This document shows, piece by piece, positions 1 to 6,499 of a DNA stretch of 11,448 nucleotides. The first letter of the stretch is position 1. The number at the start of each line of letters is the position of its first letter. The stretch spans positions 1 to 11,448 of the forward strand of contig JBDSLU010000442.1 in NCBI GenBank assembly GCA_039916225.1, given 5' to 3'. Source of the DNA: JBDSLU01 sp039916225. GTDB lineage: Bacteria; Acidobacteriota; Vicinamibacteria; Vicinamibacterales; Vicinamibacteraceae. The position numbers were made by a program, and so were the translations under genes. A model generated the notes under the pieces. It was not told the DNA's origin, did not search any database, and worked only from the letters and a program-made list of their open reading frames with translations.

Positions 1-2646
1 GTTCCCGCCGTGGCCCAGGAAACCGGCTCCATCTCCGGCTACACCTTCGACGCGACCGGCACCGCCCTTGCCGGCGTCACCGTCACCGTCACCGGTTCCC
101 AACTCCCCGGCGCCCGCACCGTCACCACCGGCGACAGCGGGTTCTTCCAGGTCCCGATCCTGCTGCCCGGCAGCTACACGGTCAAGGCCTCCAAGGCCGG
201 CGTCGGCGACAGCCAGCGCACCGTGATCGTCGAAGTCTCGCGCGACTCCCAGGTCGACCTGGCCCTCGGCGTGACGCTGCAGGAATCGGTCGCCGTCACC
301 GCCGCCACGCCACGTGTCGACCTGCGATCGACCGAGGTCAACTTCAACTTCTCGAAAGAGCTGATCGACCAGCTGCCGCTGCAGCGCACCTATGCCGGCC
401 TGTTCCAACTGGTGCCGGGCGTCGCCGAGAACAACAGCTTCGCCCCGAACGGCGGCGGCAGCCGGCAGGACAACACCTACCTGCTCGACGGCGTCAACAT
501 CACCAACCCCGGCTTCGGCTACCTCTCCACCGAGGTCAACGAGTTCGACATCCAGGCGTTCTCGGTCAAGCGCGGGGCCATCACCGCGGAGTTCGGCCGC
601 GCCTCCGGGTTCGTGACCAATGCCGTCACCCGCAGCGGATCGAACTCGCTCTCCGGCGGCGCCCGGCTCGAAGTGATCCCGAGCGCATGGATCCAGGACA
701 GCGACAAGCGGATTCGCAGCACGACCAGCCGGCTGGTGCCGTCGGTCGCGCTCGGCGGCCCGATCCGCCACGACAAGGTGTTCTTCTACGCGTCGGCGCA
801 GACCACGCGGATCGACACCACCGACCGGTCCAACAACCTCGGCGCCGTGCCCGACCGCGAGCAGCGTACCTTCGACTATTTCGGCAAGGTCACGGCGGCG
901 CCCGCCAACAACCATTTCCTGAGCGCCAGCTACCGCTCGCGCCCGAACACCGACGAGTTCGCCGGGGTCGGCGCCAACGACTCGGCCGCCGTCGCGACCA
1001 ATACCGAAGGCACCAACCGCGTCGCCACCGCGACCTACAGCTGGTTCTTCTCGTCGACCGGCTATCTCGACGTCAAGTACCTGCGCCTCGACGAGCAGAA
1101 CGAGACGGTCGCCGTGACCGACCTCGGCTTCCAGCCGTCGTTCGATATCCGCAACCTGGCCGGCATGGGCCTGTTCACCACCAACGGCGTCAACGTCGGC
1201 GGCGCGAGCCTGAACCTGAACCGCCAGAACTACTCGCGCGACGAGATCAAGGCAACGGTCAGCCAGTACCTCGACGTCAAGGGCATGTCGCACCAGATCA
1301 AGGCCGGCTTCGGCGTCGAAGGCACGACCGAGGACCTGACCCGCATCTCGAACGGGTGGGGCGCGCTTTCCATCGTCCAGGCCGGGCGCCAGATCCAGGC
1401 CCGCTACTACCCGCGCCAGCCGTCCCAGCTGTCCAAGTCGAAGACGTACAGCCTGTTCTTCCAGGACAACATCACCATCGGCCCGCGCCTGGTGGTGAAC
1501 GCCGGCGTGCTCCTGAACCAGGACGACTTCGCCCAGGAGCTGACGTCGACGAACACGTTCCTCTCTTTCGGGATGGGCAGCCAGATCCAGCCGCGCCTCG
1601 GCGCCAACTACAACCTGCGCAAGGGCGCCGGCGACAAGGTCTACGGCAACTACGGCCGCTACTACAACTCGGATCAGAAGAGCAGCGCGCGCTCGCTGGC
1701 CCCGAACCGGCTCTTCACCAACGACGCGCTGTTCGACGCGACGACCGGTGCGTTGATCTCCGACACGATCGGCGCCAACACCACCGGCAAGGTGCTGCGC
1801 GATCTCGATCCGACCTACACCGACGAAGTCATCTTCGGCTATGCGACGCCGTTGCCCCGCGGCTGGAGCGTCGACGCGTTCTTCCTCTATCGCACGTCGA
1901 AGAACTTCATCGAGGATCAGCCGACCGTGCTGCCGGCCAGCACGTTCGTGGTCGACAACCTGGACAACGCCTTCCGTAAATATCGCGCCTTCACCGTCGA
2001 ACTGTCGCGGCCGCTCCGCGACAAGTGGAGCCTGACGGCCAGCTACGCGCTGACGCGCCTGTGGGGCAACTTCGACCTCGACTACGCCGCCAGCGCCGTC
2101 TTCAACACGTCCTCGATCCTGCAGGACGGCCCCGGCGTGTTCGTCGAGGATCGCTTCCGCGAAGGCCCGCTCAGCCAGGACCGCACGCACGTCATGAAGA
2201 TCTTCGCCTCCTACGTGCCGACACCGCGCCTCACCTTCGGCGGCTACCTGCGCGCGCAGAGCGGCCAGCCGTGGGAAGCGCGCGGCCGCGACTGGTACGA
2301 CGGCTACCGCCGCTATCTGGAGCCGGCCGGCAGCAACCGCAACGACGCCTGGACCAACTTCGACTTCCTGACCGCCTACAAACTGCGCTTCGGCGCCAGG
2401 AACGCCGTCACCTTCGAAGGCCGCATCCTCAACCTGTTCAACCAGGAGACGGCGCTCGAGCGTGACAATCGGCAGTACCTTGACGGCCGCATCCGCACGT
2501 TGGACGGCACCCAGGTCATTGGCGACCCGGCCAGCTTCACCGACGCCATGCTGATCGGCACGACCCAGCCGAACGCCGCCTTTGGCAACCCGACGGCCTA
2601 CGCCGTACCACGACGACTCCTGGCGACGGTGCGCATCGACTTCTGA
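1..2646 (+). CDS. TonB-dependent receptor, Oar-like, with N-terminal carboxypeptidase-regulatory-like domain (5' end outside window)
   Basis: This is an outer-membrane beta-barrel receptor that would import a ligand with energy from TonB/ExbBD; the substrate is unknown. Counting the GTG at nt 10 as residue 1, a CarboxypepD_reg-like Ig fold spans about 6-90. A plug domain follows at about 100-215, with GLFQLVPGV at 130-138 and DNTYLLDGVNITNPG at 154-168. The rest, to 878, is barrel rich in aromatic alternating strands and ends in the typical terminal Phe (VRIDF). The frame is open to nt 1 and reads VPAVAQETG, which looks like the end of a signal peptide with cleavage near AVA-QETG. The GTG at nt 10 is therefore not the true start, and the signal peptide lies upstream of the window. 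The family is abundant in Acidobacteriota. The gene converges on the minus-strand glycosyltransferase gene, with a heptamer array starting at the first base after the TGA stop. Confidence 0.93.
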   Translation, partial: VPAVAQETGSISGYTFDATGTALAGVTVTVTGSQLPGARTVTTGDSGFFQVPILLPGSYTVKASKAGVGDSQRTVIVEVSRDSQVDLALGVTLQESVAVTAATPRVDLRSTEVNFNFSKELIDQLPLQRTYAGLFQLVPGVAENNSFAPNGGGSRQDNTYLLDGVNITNPGFGYLSTEVNEFDIQAFSVKRGAITAEFGRASGFVTNAVTRSGSNSLSGGARLEVIPSAWIQDSDKRIRSTTSRLVPSVALGGPIRHDKVFFYASAQTTRIDTTDRSNNLGAVPDREQRTFDYFGKVTAAPANNHFLSASYRSRPNTDEFAGVGANDSAAVATNTEGTNRVATATYSWFFSSTGYLDVKYLRLDEQNETVAVTDLGFQPSFDIRNLAGMGLFTTNGVNVGGASLNLNRQNYSRDEIKATVSQYLDVKGMSHQIKAGFGVEGTTEDLTRISNGWGALSIVQAGRQIQARYYPRQPSQLSKSKTYSLFFQDNITIGPRLVVNAGVLLNQDDFAQELTSTNTFLSFGMGSQIQPRLGANYNLRKGAGDKVYGNYGRYYNSDQKSSARSLAPNRLFTNDALFDATTGALISDTIGANTTGKVLRDLDPTYTDEVIFGYATPLPRGWSVDAFFLYRTSKNFIEDQPTVLPASTFVVDNLDNAFRKYRAFTVELSRPLRDKWSLTASYALTRLWGNFDLDYAASAVFNTSSILQDGPGVFVEDRFREGPLSQDRTHVMKIFASYVPTPRLTFGGYLRAQSGQPWEARGRDWYDGYRRYLEPAGSNRNDAWTNFDFLTAYKLRFGARNAVTFEGRILNLFNQETALERDNRQYLDGRIRTLDGTQVIGDPASFTDAMLIGTTQPNAAFGNPTAYAVPRRLLATVRIDF

Positions 2647-2789
2647 GGCCTACGGCCTATGGCCAACTTCCAACTTCCAACCTCCAACTTCCAGCTTCCA
2701 ACTTCCAAGCGTCGCCTCGAAGCTGGCACTTGGGCGTTGGGAGTTGGGCGTTGGCATTGCCTTGGCGGTTGGACGTTGGGCGTTGGGAG
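2647..2789. repeat. 7-bp periodic array in inverted arrangement (CCAA-type then TTGG-type units)
   Basis: The left half has nine in-phase heptamers from the first base after the receptor stop: GGCCTAC, GGCCTAT, GGCCAAC, then TTCCAAC-like units to about 2709. After a spacer (about 2710-2729), the right half has TTGGGCG, TTGGGAG, TTGGGCG and TTGGCAT (2730-2757), a short break, then TTGGCGG, TTGGACG, TTGGGCG and TTGGGAG (2762-2789). An exact 15-bp direct repeat, TTGGGCGTTGGGAGT, lies at 2730-2744 and 2776-2790. Because the halves are inverted, both converging transcripts read CCAA units first and TTGG units second. The array fills almost all of the gap between the two stop codons and contains no gene. 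Function is unknown; a 3'-end structure shared by both genes is the simplest inference. Confidence 0.9.
2662..2755. terminator. Long hairpin formed by the heptamer array; possible bidirectional terminator or 3' stabiliser
   Basis: Arms 2662-2698 and 2719-2755 align without any bulge around a 20-nt loop (2699-2718). The inner core is a perfect 8 bp, CCAGCTTC against GAAGCTGG. Outward, each CCAA pairs in register with a TTGG every 7 bp. By hand I count 33 of 37 columns paired in the plus-strand RNA, three of them G-U. There is no U-tract on either side, so this is not a classical intrinsic terminator. The position between two convergent stops suggests transcript ending or mRNA 3' protection, which is inference. 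Confidence 0.5.
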
Positions 2790-2798
2790 TGAGCGGGC

Positions 2799-4934
2799 TC
2801 ACCGCCCCATGCGTCCCAGCGCCTCGACGACGCCCCGCGCCTGCGGGTAATCGGGGCGCAAGGCCAGAGCCCGCCGCGCCTCGGCGAGCGCATCGGCCGG
2901 GCGATCGATCTGGACGTAGGCAATCGCCAGGTGCAGATGGCTGCTGGGACGCGTGCCGTCCAGGCCGACGGCGCGCTCCAGCGTCCGCGCGGCACGGGCC
3001 GCCCTTCCCCGCTCCAGCAGGGCCACGCCCAGCGCTTCGACGATATCGGCGTGCCGCGGATGCCGGGCGTCGAGGGCCAGGTAGTACGGCTCGGCGAGAT
3101 CGCCGCGGCGCGCCTCGAGCAGATGCTGGCCGAGGTCGCGCAGGGTGCCGGCATCGACGGCCGCGATCCGCGCCACCTCCGACACGGCGAAGACCGCACT
3201 GGACGTCTCCGGGCCGCCGACGGCGTCGTCGAGGATCCAGCGCGCCGCGCCGGCAGCGCTGGCGCCACCGGTGGTGGCTCGGAGCATGTGATGCCGCGCT
3301 TCGCCGATGCGGCCGGCGCGCGCCAGCAACTGGCCGAGCGTCGCGTGGGCTTCGGGCTGCGCCGGATCGATCGTCAGCGCCCGGCGCACCTCCGCTTCGG
3401 CCGACGACAGATCGCCGTGCGCCTGCAGCGCCAACGCCACGCGGTAATGGACGGTGCCCGGTTCGGGGTGCTCGCGAGCGACGATGGCGGCACGCGCCAC
3501 GGCTTCGCCCGGGCGTCCCATGCTGGCCAAGGCGCTGGCCATCGCCACGCGCTCCTCCAACCGGCCGTCGTCGAGCGCCAGCGGCCACAGCGCGATCACC
3601 GCGGCGAGCGCGGCAGCCGCGACAGGGATCGCTGCGTCGATCCATCGGTGCGCCCGGATCGCCACCACGAGCGCCGTGAGACCTCCGCCGCCAGTGATGG
3701 CCAGCGGCACCAGGATCGGCAGCCGATAGCGCCCGGCGACGAAGAACACCGCGACGCTGAGCGCATAGAGCGGAATCAGCGCGACCCACGCGGCGTAGGC
3801 ACGGCGATCGAGGCCGGATCTGGGGCGCGCGGCCAGACCGGCGACCCCGAGCGGCACCAGGCACCACGCGCCGATCGGCAGCCAGCGCAGCACCGAAGGC
3901 TCGTCGCGCTCGTAGTAGGCGTAGCTGTAGTTGAGCGGCAGCTCGGTGCGATGCGCGACCAGCCACAGCTTTCGGGCGAACAGCGCCGCCGCCTCGCCAG
4001 GATGCTGGCGGATCCAGGCCAGGCCGAGGTCGGTGAAGTAGCCGGACACCTCGGGGTCCGACAGCGGTCGCCCCAGCGCCGCTTCCGCGACGACACGGGC
4101 GTCGTGCGCCTGCCCGGCGATCGACGGGGTGATGCCGACCGGCGCCTCGTAGGTGCCGTCGGCTCCGGCCCGGTTGCCGATGAAGAAGTTCAGGCCGCCG
4201 TGCGACGACACGAGCGTCACGCGGCCGGCGACGGCGAGATTGCGGAGCGCCGCCGGCGCCAGGCCCACCATCAGCGCGCCCATGAAGGCCACGACGGCCA
4301 GCGTCTCCGGGCGGGTGCGTGTGATCAGCGCCCGGACGGCCAGTCCGGCCCCGATGCCCGCCGCGAGGATCAGGGCGTTGGGCCGGTTGAGCGCGAACAG
4401 TGCGGCCAGTATGCCGGTGCCCGCCCACGCCCTCCACCGATCGCCGAGGATGGCGCGGCCAAGGACCAGCGCCAAGGCGGCCATCAGCATCGGATCGAGC
4501 GCCGACTGCAGGAGCACGATCTCGTGAAAGGTGATCACGCCGGCGCCGGCCAGCAACGCTCCGGTGACGAGACCAGCCGCGTCGCCGAACCAGTCGCGCG
4601 CGCTGCGCATCGCGCACGCGACGGCGACGACGCCGAGCACGGCCTGCACCACGCGGGCCACGACGAGCGAGCCGTTCGACAGGCCGAGCACGATCGCGAG
4701 CACGTAGACGTAGAGCGGCGAGATCGGGAAGGCGCCGCCCTCGAAGGCGCCGGCCAGCGTCCAGTCCCCGGCGGCCACGCGCGTGGCGAGCGCCACGTAC
4801 CACTCGCTGTCCAGGCCTCCTGCCGGCTGCAGGAGCGGATGGTCGGCCAGCTGCGCCACCGCGAGCGCCTTCACCGTCGCCGCCGCGACGAGAATCGCCG
4901 CCTCGGCGGCCAGCCAGCCCCATGCCCTGCGCAT
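2799..4934 (-). CDS. GT-C fold (ArnT/PMT-like) membrane glycosyltransferase with C-terminal TPR domain
   Basis: This is a predicted inner-membrane protein of 711 residues. Residues about 8-455 hold many hydrophobic segments of the glycosyltransferase-39/PMT_2 type. LDSEWY near residue 41 sits in the first large periplasmic loop, where this family carries its catalytic acidic residue. GGLNFFIGN (246-254) and RYRLPI (402-407) are typical of polyprenyl-phosphate-sugar-dependent transferases. Residues about 457-711 form several TPR-like helical hairpins, for example ALTIDPAQPEAHATLGQLL and AYVQIDRPADALAEARRAL. The protein would transfer a sugar from a lipid carrier to an unidentified acceptor, with the TPR part recruiting a partner. 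The ATG at 4934 (MRRAWGW) was chosen because it directly precedes the first membrane segment and a TAATAT box ends 8 nt upstream. The frame runs on to 5087, but that extension is not hydrophobic and crosses the promoter region. No Shine-Dalgarno is visible. Confidence 0.85.
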   Translation of the reverse strand: MRRAWGWLAAEAAILVAAATVKALAVAQLADHPLLQPAGGLDSEWYVALATRVAAGDWTLAGAFEGGAFPISPLYVYVLAIVLGLSNGSLVVARVVQAVLGVVAVACAMRSARDWFGDAAGLVTGALLAGAGVITFHEIVLLQSALDPMLMAALALVLGRAILGDRWRAWAGTGILAALFALNRPNALILAAGIGAGLAVRALITRTRPETLAVVAFMGALMVGLAPAALRNLAVAGRVTLVSSHGGLNFFIGNRAGADGTYEAPVGITPSIAGQAHDARVVAEAALGRPLSDPEVSGYFTDLGLAWIRQHPGEAAALFARKLWLVAHRTELPLNYSYAYYERDEPSVLRWLPIGAWCLVPLGVAGLAARPRSGLDRRAYAAWVALIPLYALSVAVFFVAGRYRLPILVPLAITGGGGLTALVVAIRAHRWIDAAIPVAAAALAAVIALWPLALDDGRLEERVAMASALASMGRPGEAVARAAIVAREHPEPGTVHYRVALALQAHGDLSSAEAEVRRALTIDPAQPEAHATLGQLLARAGRIGEARHHMLRATTGGASAAGAARWILDDAVGGPETSSAVFAVSEVARIAAVDAGTLRDLGQHLLEARRGDLAEPYYLALDARHPRHADIVEALGVALLERGRAARAARTLERAVGLDGTRPSSHLHLAIAYVQIDRPADALAEARRALALRPDYPQARGVVEALGRMGR

Positions 4935-4942
4935 CTCGGCGG

Positions 4943-4948
4943 ATATTA
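4943..4948 (-). promoter_or_regulatory. Candidate -10 box (TAATAT) for the glycosyltransferase gene; possible leaderless start
   Basis: Read on the minus strand, TAATAT is followed by 8 nt (CCGCCGAG) and then the ATG at 4934. Transcription would start at or next to the A of the start codon. The hexamer stands out in GC-rich surroundings. No good -35 lies 17 bp upstream (TGCGAA at best), so the call rests on the -10 and its position. Confidence 0.35.
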
Positions 4949-4949
4949 G

Positions 4950-4978
4950 TGTCCAGTCCGCAACGTTCGCACCATAAT
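4950..4978 (+). promoter_or_regulatory. Weak candidate promoter for the EamA transporter gene
   Basis: TGTCCA (4950-4955), a 17-bp spacer and CATAAT (4973-4978) read on the plus strand. The -10 matches the sigma70 consensus at five of six positions, but the -35 matches at only three. It would give a leader of about 105 nt containing both inverted repeats at 5011-5044. It sits beside the opposite-strand TAATAT box, so divergent transcription may be coordinated. Confidence 0.25.
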
Positions 4979-5010
4979 TCCCGGGCGGGCGCCGCGCTCG
5001 GGGACTCATG

Positions 5011-5044
5011 CCGCGCACGGCGCGGACGGGACACGAGTGTCCCG
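5011..5044. promoter_or_regulatory. Two tandem inverted repeats, operator-like
   Basis: CCGCGC-ACG-GCGCGG (5011-5025) is followed two bases later by CGGGACAC-GA-GTGTCCCG (5027-5044). The second has perfect 8-bp arms with a 2-bp centre, the shape of a site for a dimeric helix-turn-helix regulator. It ends 45 bp before the EamA start codon, in the divergent region between the glycosyltransferase and EamA genes. A leader hairpin in the RNA is the alternative. No cognate regulator is recognised. Confidence 0.45.
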
Positions 5045-5089
5045 GGACGGTCGTCGGCGACCCTTTCGCGGACGACGCCAGCCCCACCC

Positions 5090-6016
5090 ATGTCCACCCT
5101 GAACCGCCGCGCCCTGCTCGCCTATCTGATCGTCTGCGTCGCCTGGGGCTCGACCTACATCGCGATCCGCGTCGCGGTGCGATCGCTGCCGCCGTTCGTG
5201 ATGGCCGGCACCCGCTTCCTCATCGCCGGCGCGCTGCTCGCCGGCTACGTCTACTGGAAGCGCCTGCCGTGGCCGGACGGCTCGCGCGGCGTCGCCTACG
5301 TCGCCGGCTGCGGGGTCCTCTTCTTCCTGCTCGGCAACGGCCTCGTGGTCTGGGCACTGCAGTTCATGCCCTCGGGAACGACCAGCATCTTCGTCGTCGC
5401 GGTCGGCATCTGGACGGCCGTCTTCGACGCGCTGGTTCCGGGCGGCCCCGGCCGGGTCACGCGGCGCGTCGGCGTCGGCCTGGCGATGGCCTTCGTCGGA
5501 TCCCTGCTCCTGGTCGGCACCAACGCCACCCAGATCATCCACGCCGACTGGCGCGGCCCGCTGGCGCTGACCATCGCCAGCATGGCCTGGGCGATGGGCA
5601 CGGTGTTGATGAAGCGTCGGCCGTCGCCGGCCAACCCGTTCGCCAACGCGACGGTGCAGATGCTCGCCGGCGGCGCCTCGCTGCTGCTGGCCGGGCTGCT
5701 GTTCGGGGAGGGGACCAACGTCACGCCGACGACGGAAGGCGTCGTCGCCTTCGTCTACCTGGTCATCTTCGGATCACTGGCCGGTTTCGGGGCCTACGCC
5801 TACGCCCTGCACTACATGTCGCCGACGGCGATGGGCACCTACGCCTACGTCAACCCGGTGGTGGCGGTGATCATGGGCCGCGTGCTGCTGGGCGAGCCGA
5901 TCTCGCCGCGCGTCATCGGCGCGATGGCGCTGATGATCGGGGCCGCCGTGCTCGTACAGTTCGGCGATCGTCTGGCGCGGTCGCCAGGATCACAACGGGC
6001 GGTCGAACAGACCTAG
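5090..6016 (+). CDS. EamA/DMT-superfamily inner-membrane transporter (YedA-like)
   Basis: This 308-residue protein has about ten hydrophobic segments arranged as two EamA repeats, the usual size and plan for drug/metabolite transporters that export amino acids or other small metabolites. The first repeat begins with AWGSTYIAIR (18-27), a hallmark of the family. It also carries LQFMPSGTTSI near 90-100, where the helix-breaking Pro precedes a small-residue helix. The second repeat starts at AWAMGTVLMKR (166-176) and ends with YVNPVVAVIMG, a LGEP turn and a final helix before a hydrophilic tail. The ATG at 5090 gives a short N-terminus before the first helix. The frame is open back to 4922, but that stretch is Arg/Pro/Ser-rich and covers the intergenic region, so it was not used. 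No Shine-Dalgarno is visible. The gene is divergent from the glycosyltransferase and convergent with the small winged-helix gene. The substrate cannot be told from sequence. Confidence 0.92.
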   Translation: MSTLNRRALLAYLIVCVAWGSTYIAIRVAVRSLPPFVMAGTRFLIAGALLAGYVYWKRLPWPDGSRGVAYVAGCGVLFFLLGNGLVVWALQFMPSGTTSIFVVAVGIWTAVFDALVPGGPGRVTRRVGVGLAMAFVGSLLLVGTNATQIIHADWRGPLALTIASMAWAMGTVLMKRRPSPANPFANATVQMLAGGASLLLAGLLFGEGTNVTPTTEGVVAFVYLVIFGSLAGFGAYAYALHYMSPTAMGTYAYVNPVVAVIMGRVLLGEPISPRVIGAMALMIGAAVLVQFGDRLARSPGSQRAVEQT

Positions 6017-6020
6017 GGCG

Positions 6021-6071
6021 GTGCCGGCGCGAAGGGGGCCGCGCCGGCGCGGGTCGGCGCCGTGTGGCGCC
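6021..6071. terminator. GC-rich double hairpin between convergent genes
   Basis: Stem 6023-6031 (GCCGGCGCG) pairs perfectly with 6040-6048 across an 8-nt loop; a G-T and a G-C pair extend it to 11 bp. A second hairpin follows: GGCGCC (6056-6061), GTGT, GGCGCC (6066-6071). Together they fill most of the 63-bp gap between the EamA stop and the stop of the small minus-strand gene. There is no U-tract, so termination in both directions is likely but not certain. Confidence 0.5.
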
Positions 6072-6079
6072 AGAACCCC

Positions 6080-6337
6080 TCAGCGGGTACTGGGCCGGGC
6101 GTAACGCCCGTCGTCGGTGCGCCGCAGGAACGACACGCCGGTGAGCTCGTGCAGGGCATGCCGCGTGGTCGGCTCGTCGAGGCGCCACAGGCGTGACGCC
6201 TGAGCCTCGGTGAGCCGCAGGCCGGGCTGTTCGATGTACTCGGCTCGAATGCGCTCGACCAGGGTGGAGAACGTCGGGACCGCGCCTGAAGGAAGCGTCG
6301 GCCGGGGCTCGATGACAGAGAGAGCTGGACGCGCCAT
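6080..6337 (-). CDS. Small putative winged-helix DNA-binding protein (85 aa)
   Basis: This is a basic 85-residue protein with a disordered, Pro-rich first 20 residues. Helix one is about 26-38 (LVERIRAEYIE), followed by PGLRL. Helix two is 42-51 (LTEAQASRLW), a putative recognition helix is 55-66, and a two-strand wing is at about 69-80 (FLRRTDDGRYAR). This order fits a minimal winged helix, and short proteins with a similar 'RIRAEY..PGL.LT..QA.RLW.L' pattern occur as hypothetical proteins in related bacteria. It probably acts in the cytoplasm as a transcriptional regulator; target and ligand are unknown, and no sensor domain is present. The ATG at 6337 is preceded by a TTGAAG-17-TAGTCT promoter ending 9 nt upstream and has no Shine-Dalgarno. 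It is transcribed divergently from the DUF3500 gene, whose promoter carries a palindrome, so control of that gene or of itself is a reasonable inference. Confidence 0.72.
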   Translation of the reverse strand: MARPALSVIEPRPTLPSGAVPTFSTLVERIRAEYIEQPGLRLTEAQASRLWRLDEPTTRHALHELTGVSFLRRTDDGRYARPSTR

Positions 6338-6346
6338 AGGAAGACC

Positions 6347-6375
6347 AGACTACGCCTGCCCTGTGTCGCCTTCAA
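6347..6375 (-). promoter_or_regulatory. Candidate sigma70-type promoter for the winged-helix gene
   Basis: On the minus strand, TTGAAG (6375-6370) and TAGTCT (6352-6347) are separated by exactly 17 bp. The -10 ends 9 nt before the ATG at 6337, so the transcript would be leaderless or nearly so. Confidence 0.4.
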
Positions 6376-6420
6376 GTCGGTGAAAGCACTAGATTGCAAC
6401 GTCGTGCGGACGCGAGAAAC

Positions 6421-6477
6421 TCGGCCGTAGGGAAACGTCGGGCTGCTGTCGGCCGTAAAGTGGACTGTCCACTACGG
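6421..6477. promoter_or_regulatory. Operator-like palindrome and direct repeats upstream of the DUF3500 gene
   Basis: AGTGGAC-T-GTCCACT (6459-6473) is a perfect 7-bp inverted repeat with a 1-bp centre. TCGGCCGTA occurs twice in direct orientation, at 6421-6429 and 6449-6457, and its CCGTA half returns inverted as TACGG at 6473-6477. The palindrome overlaps the candidate -35 of the DUF3500 promoter, as a repressor site would. The neighbouring divergent winged-helix protein is the obvious candidate binder, by inference only. Confidence 0.45.
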
Positions 6478-6490
6478 TTCGGAGTAACGT
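6461..6490 (+). promoter_or_regulatory. Candidate promoter for the DUF3500 gene, overlapped by a palindrome
   Basis: TGGACT (6461-6466; four of six consensus positions), an 18-bp spacer and TAACGT (6485-6490, a TANNNT hexamer) end 9 nt before the ATG at 6500. The -35 lies inside the palindrome at 6459-6473. GGAG at 6481-6484 is 15 nt from the start, too far for a normal ribosome binding site. Confidence 0.35.
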
Positions 6491-6499
6491 GAGCCCCTC

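Noticed and set aside
10..12. GTG at nt 10 as the receptor start
   Set aside because: It would leave no signal peptide, and the frame is open upstream with a cleavage-like VPAVAQ sequence.
2647..2789. CRISPR array
   Set aside because: Units are 7 bp and contiguous, with no unique spacers and no cas genes.
4935..5087. N-terminal extension of the glycosyltransferase back to 5087
   Set aside because: The 51 extra residues are Arg/Pro/Ser-rich, cross the TAATAT box and the palindromes, and reach almost to the EamA start.
4922..5089. N-terminal extension of EamA back to 4922
   Set aside because: It would overlap the start of the divergent gene and the intergenic palindromes; family members begin just before the first helix.
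2650..5097. An 815-codon open frame on the minus strand over the glycosyltransferase region, and a 672-codon plus-strand frame at 2931-4949
   Set aside because: Both are extremely Arg/Gly/Ala-rich, lack domains and overlap the frame that has clear membrane segments and TPR motifs. Such shadow frames are usual in high-GC DNA.
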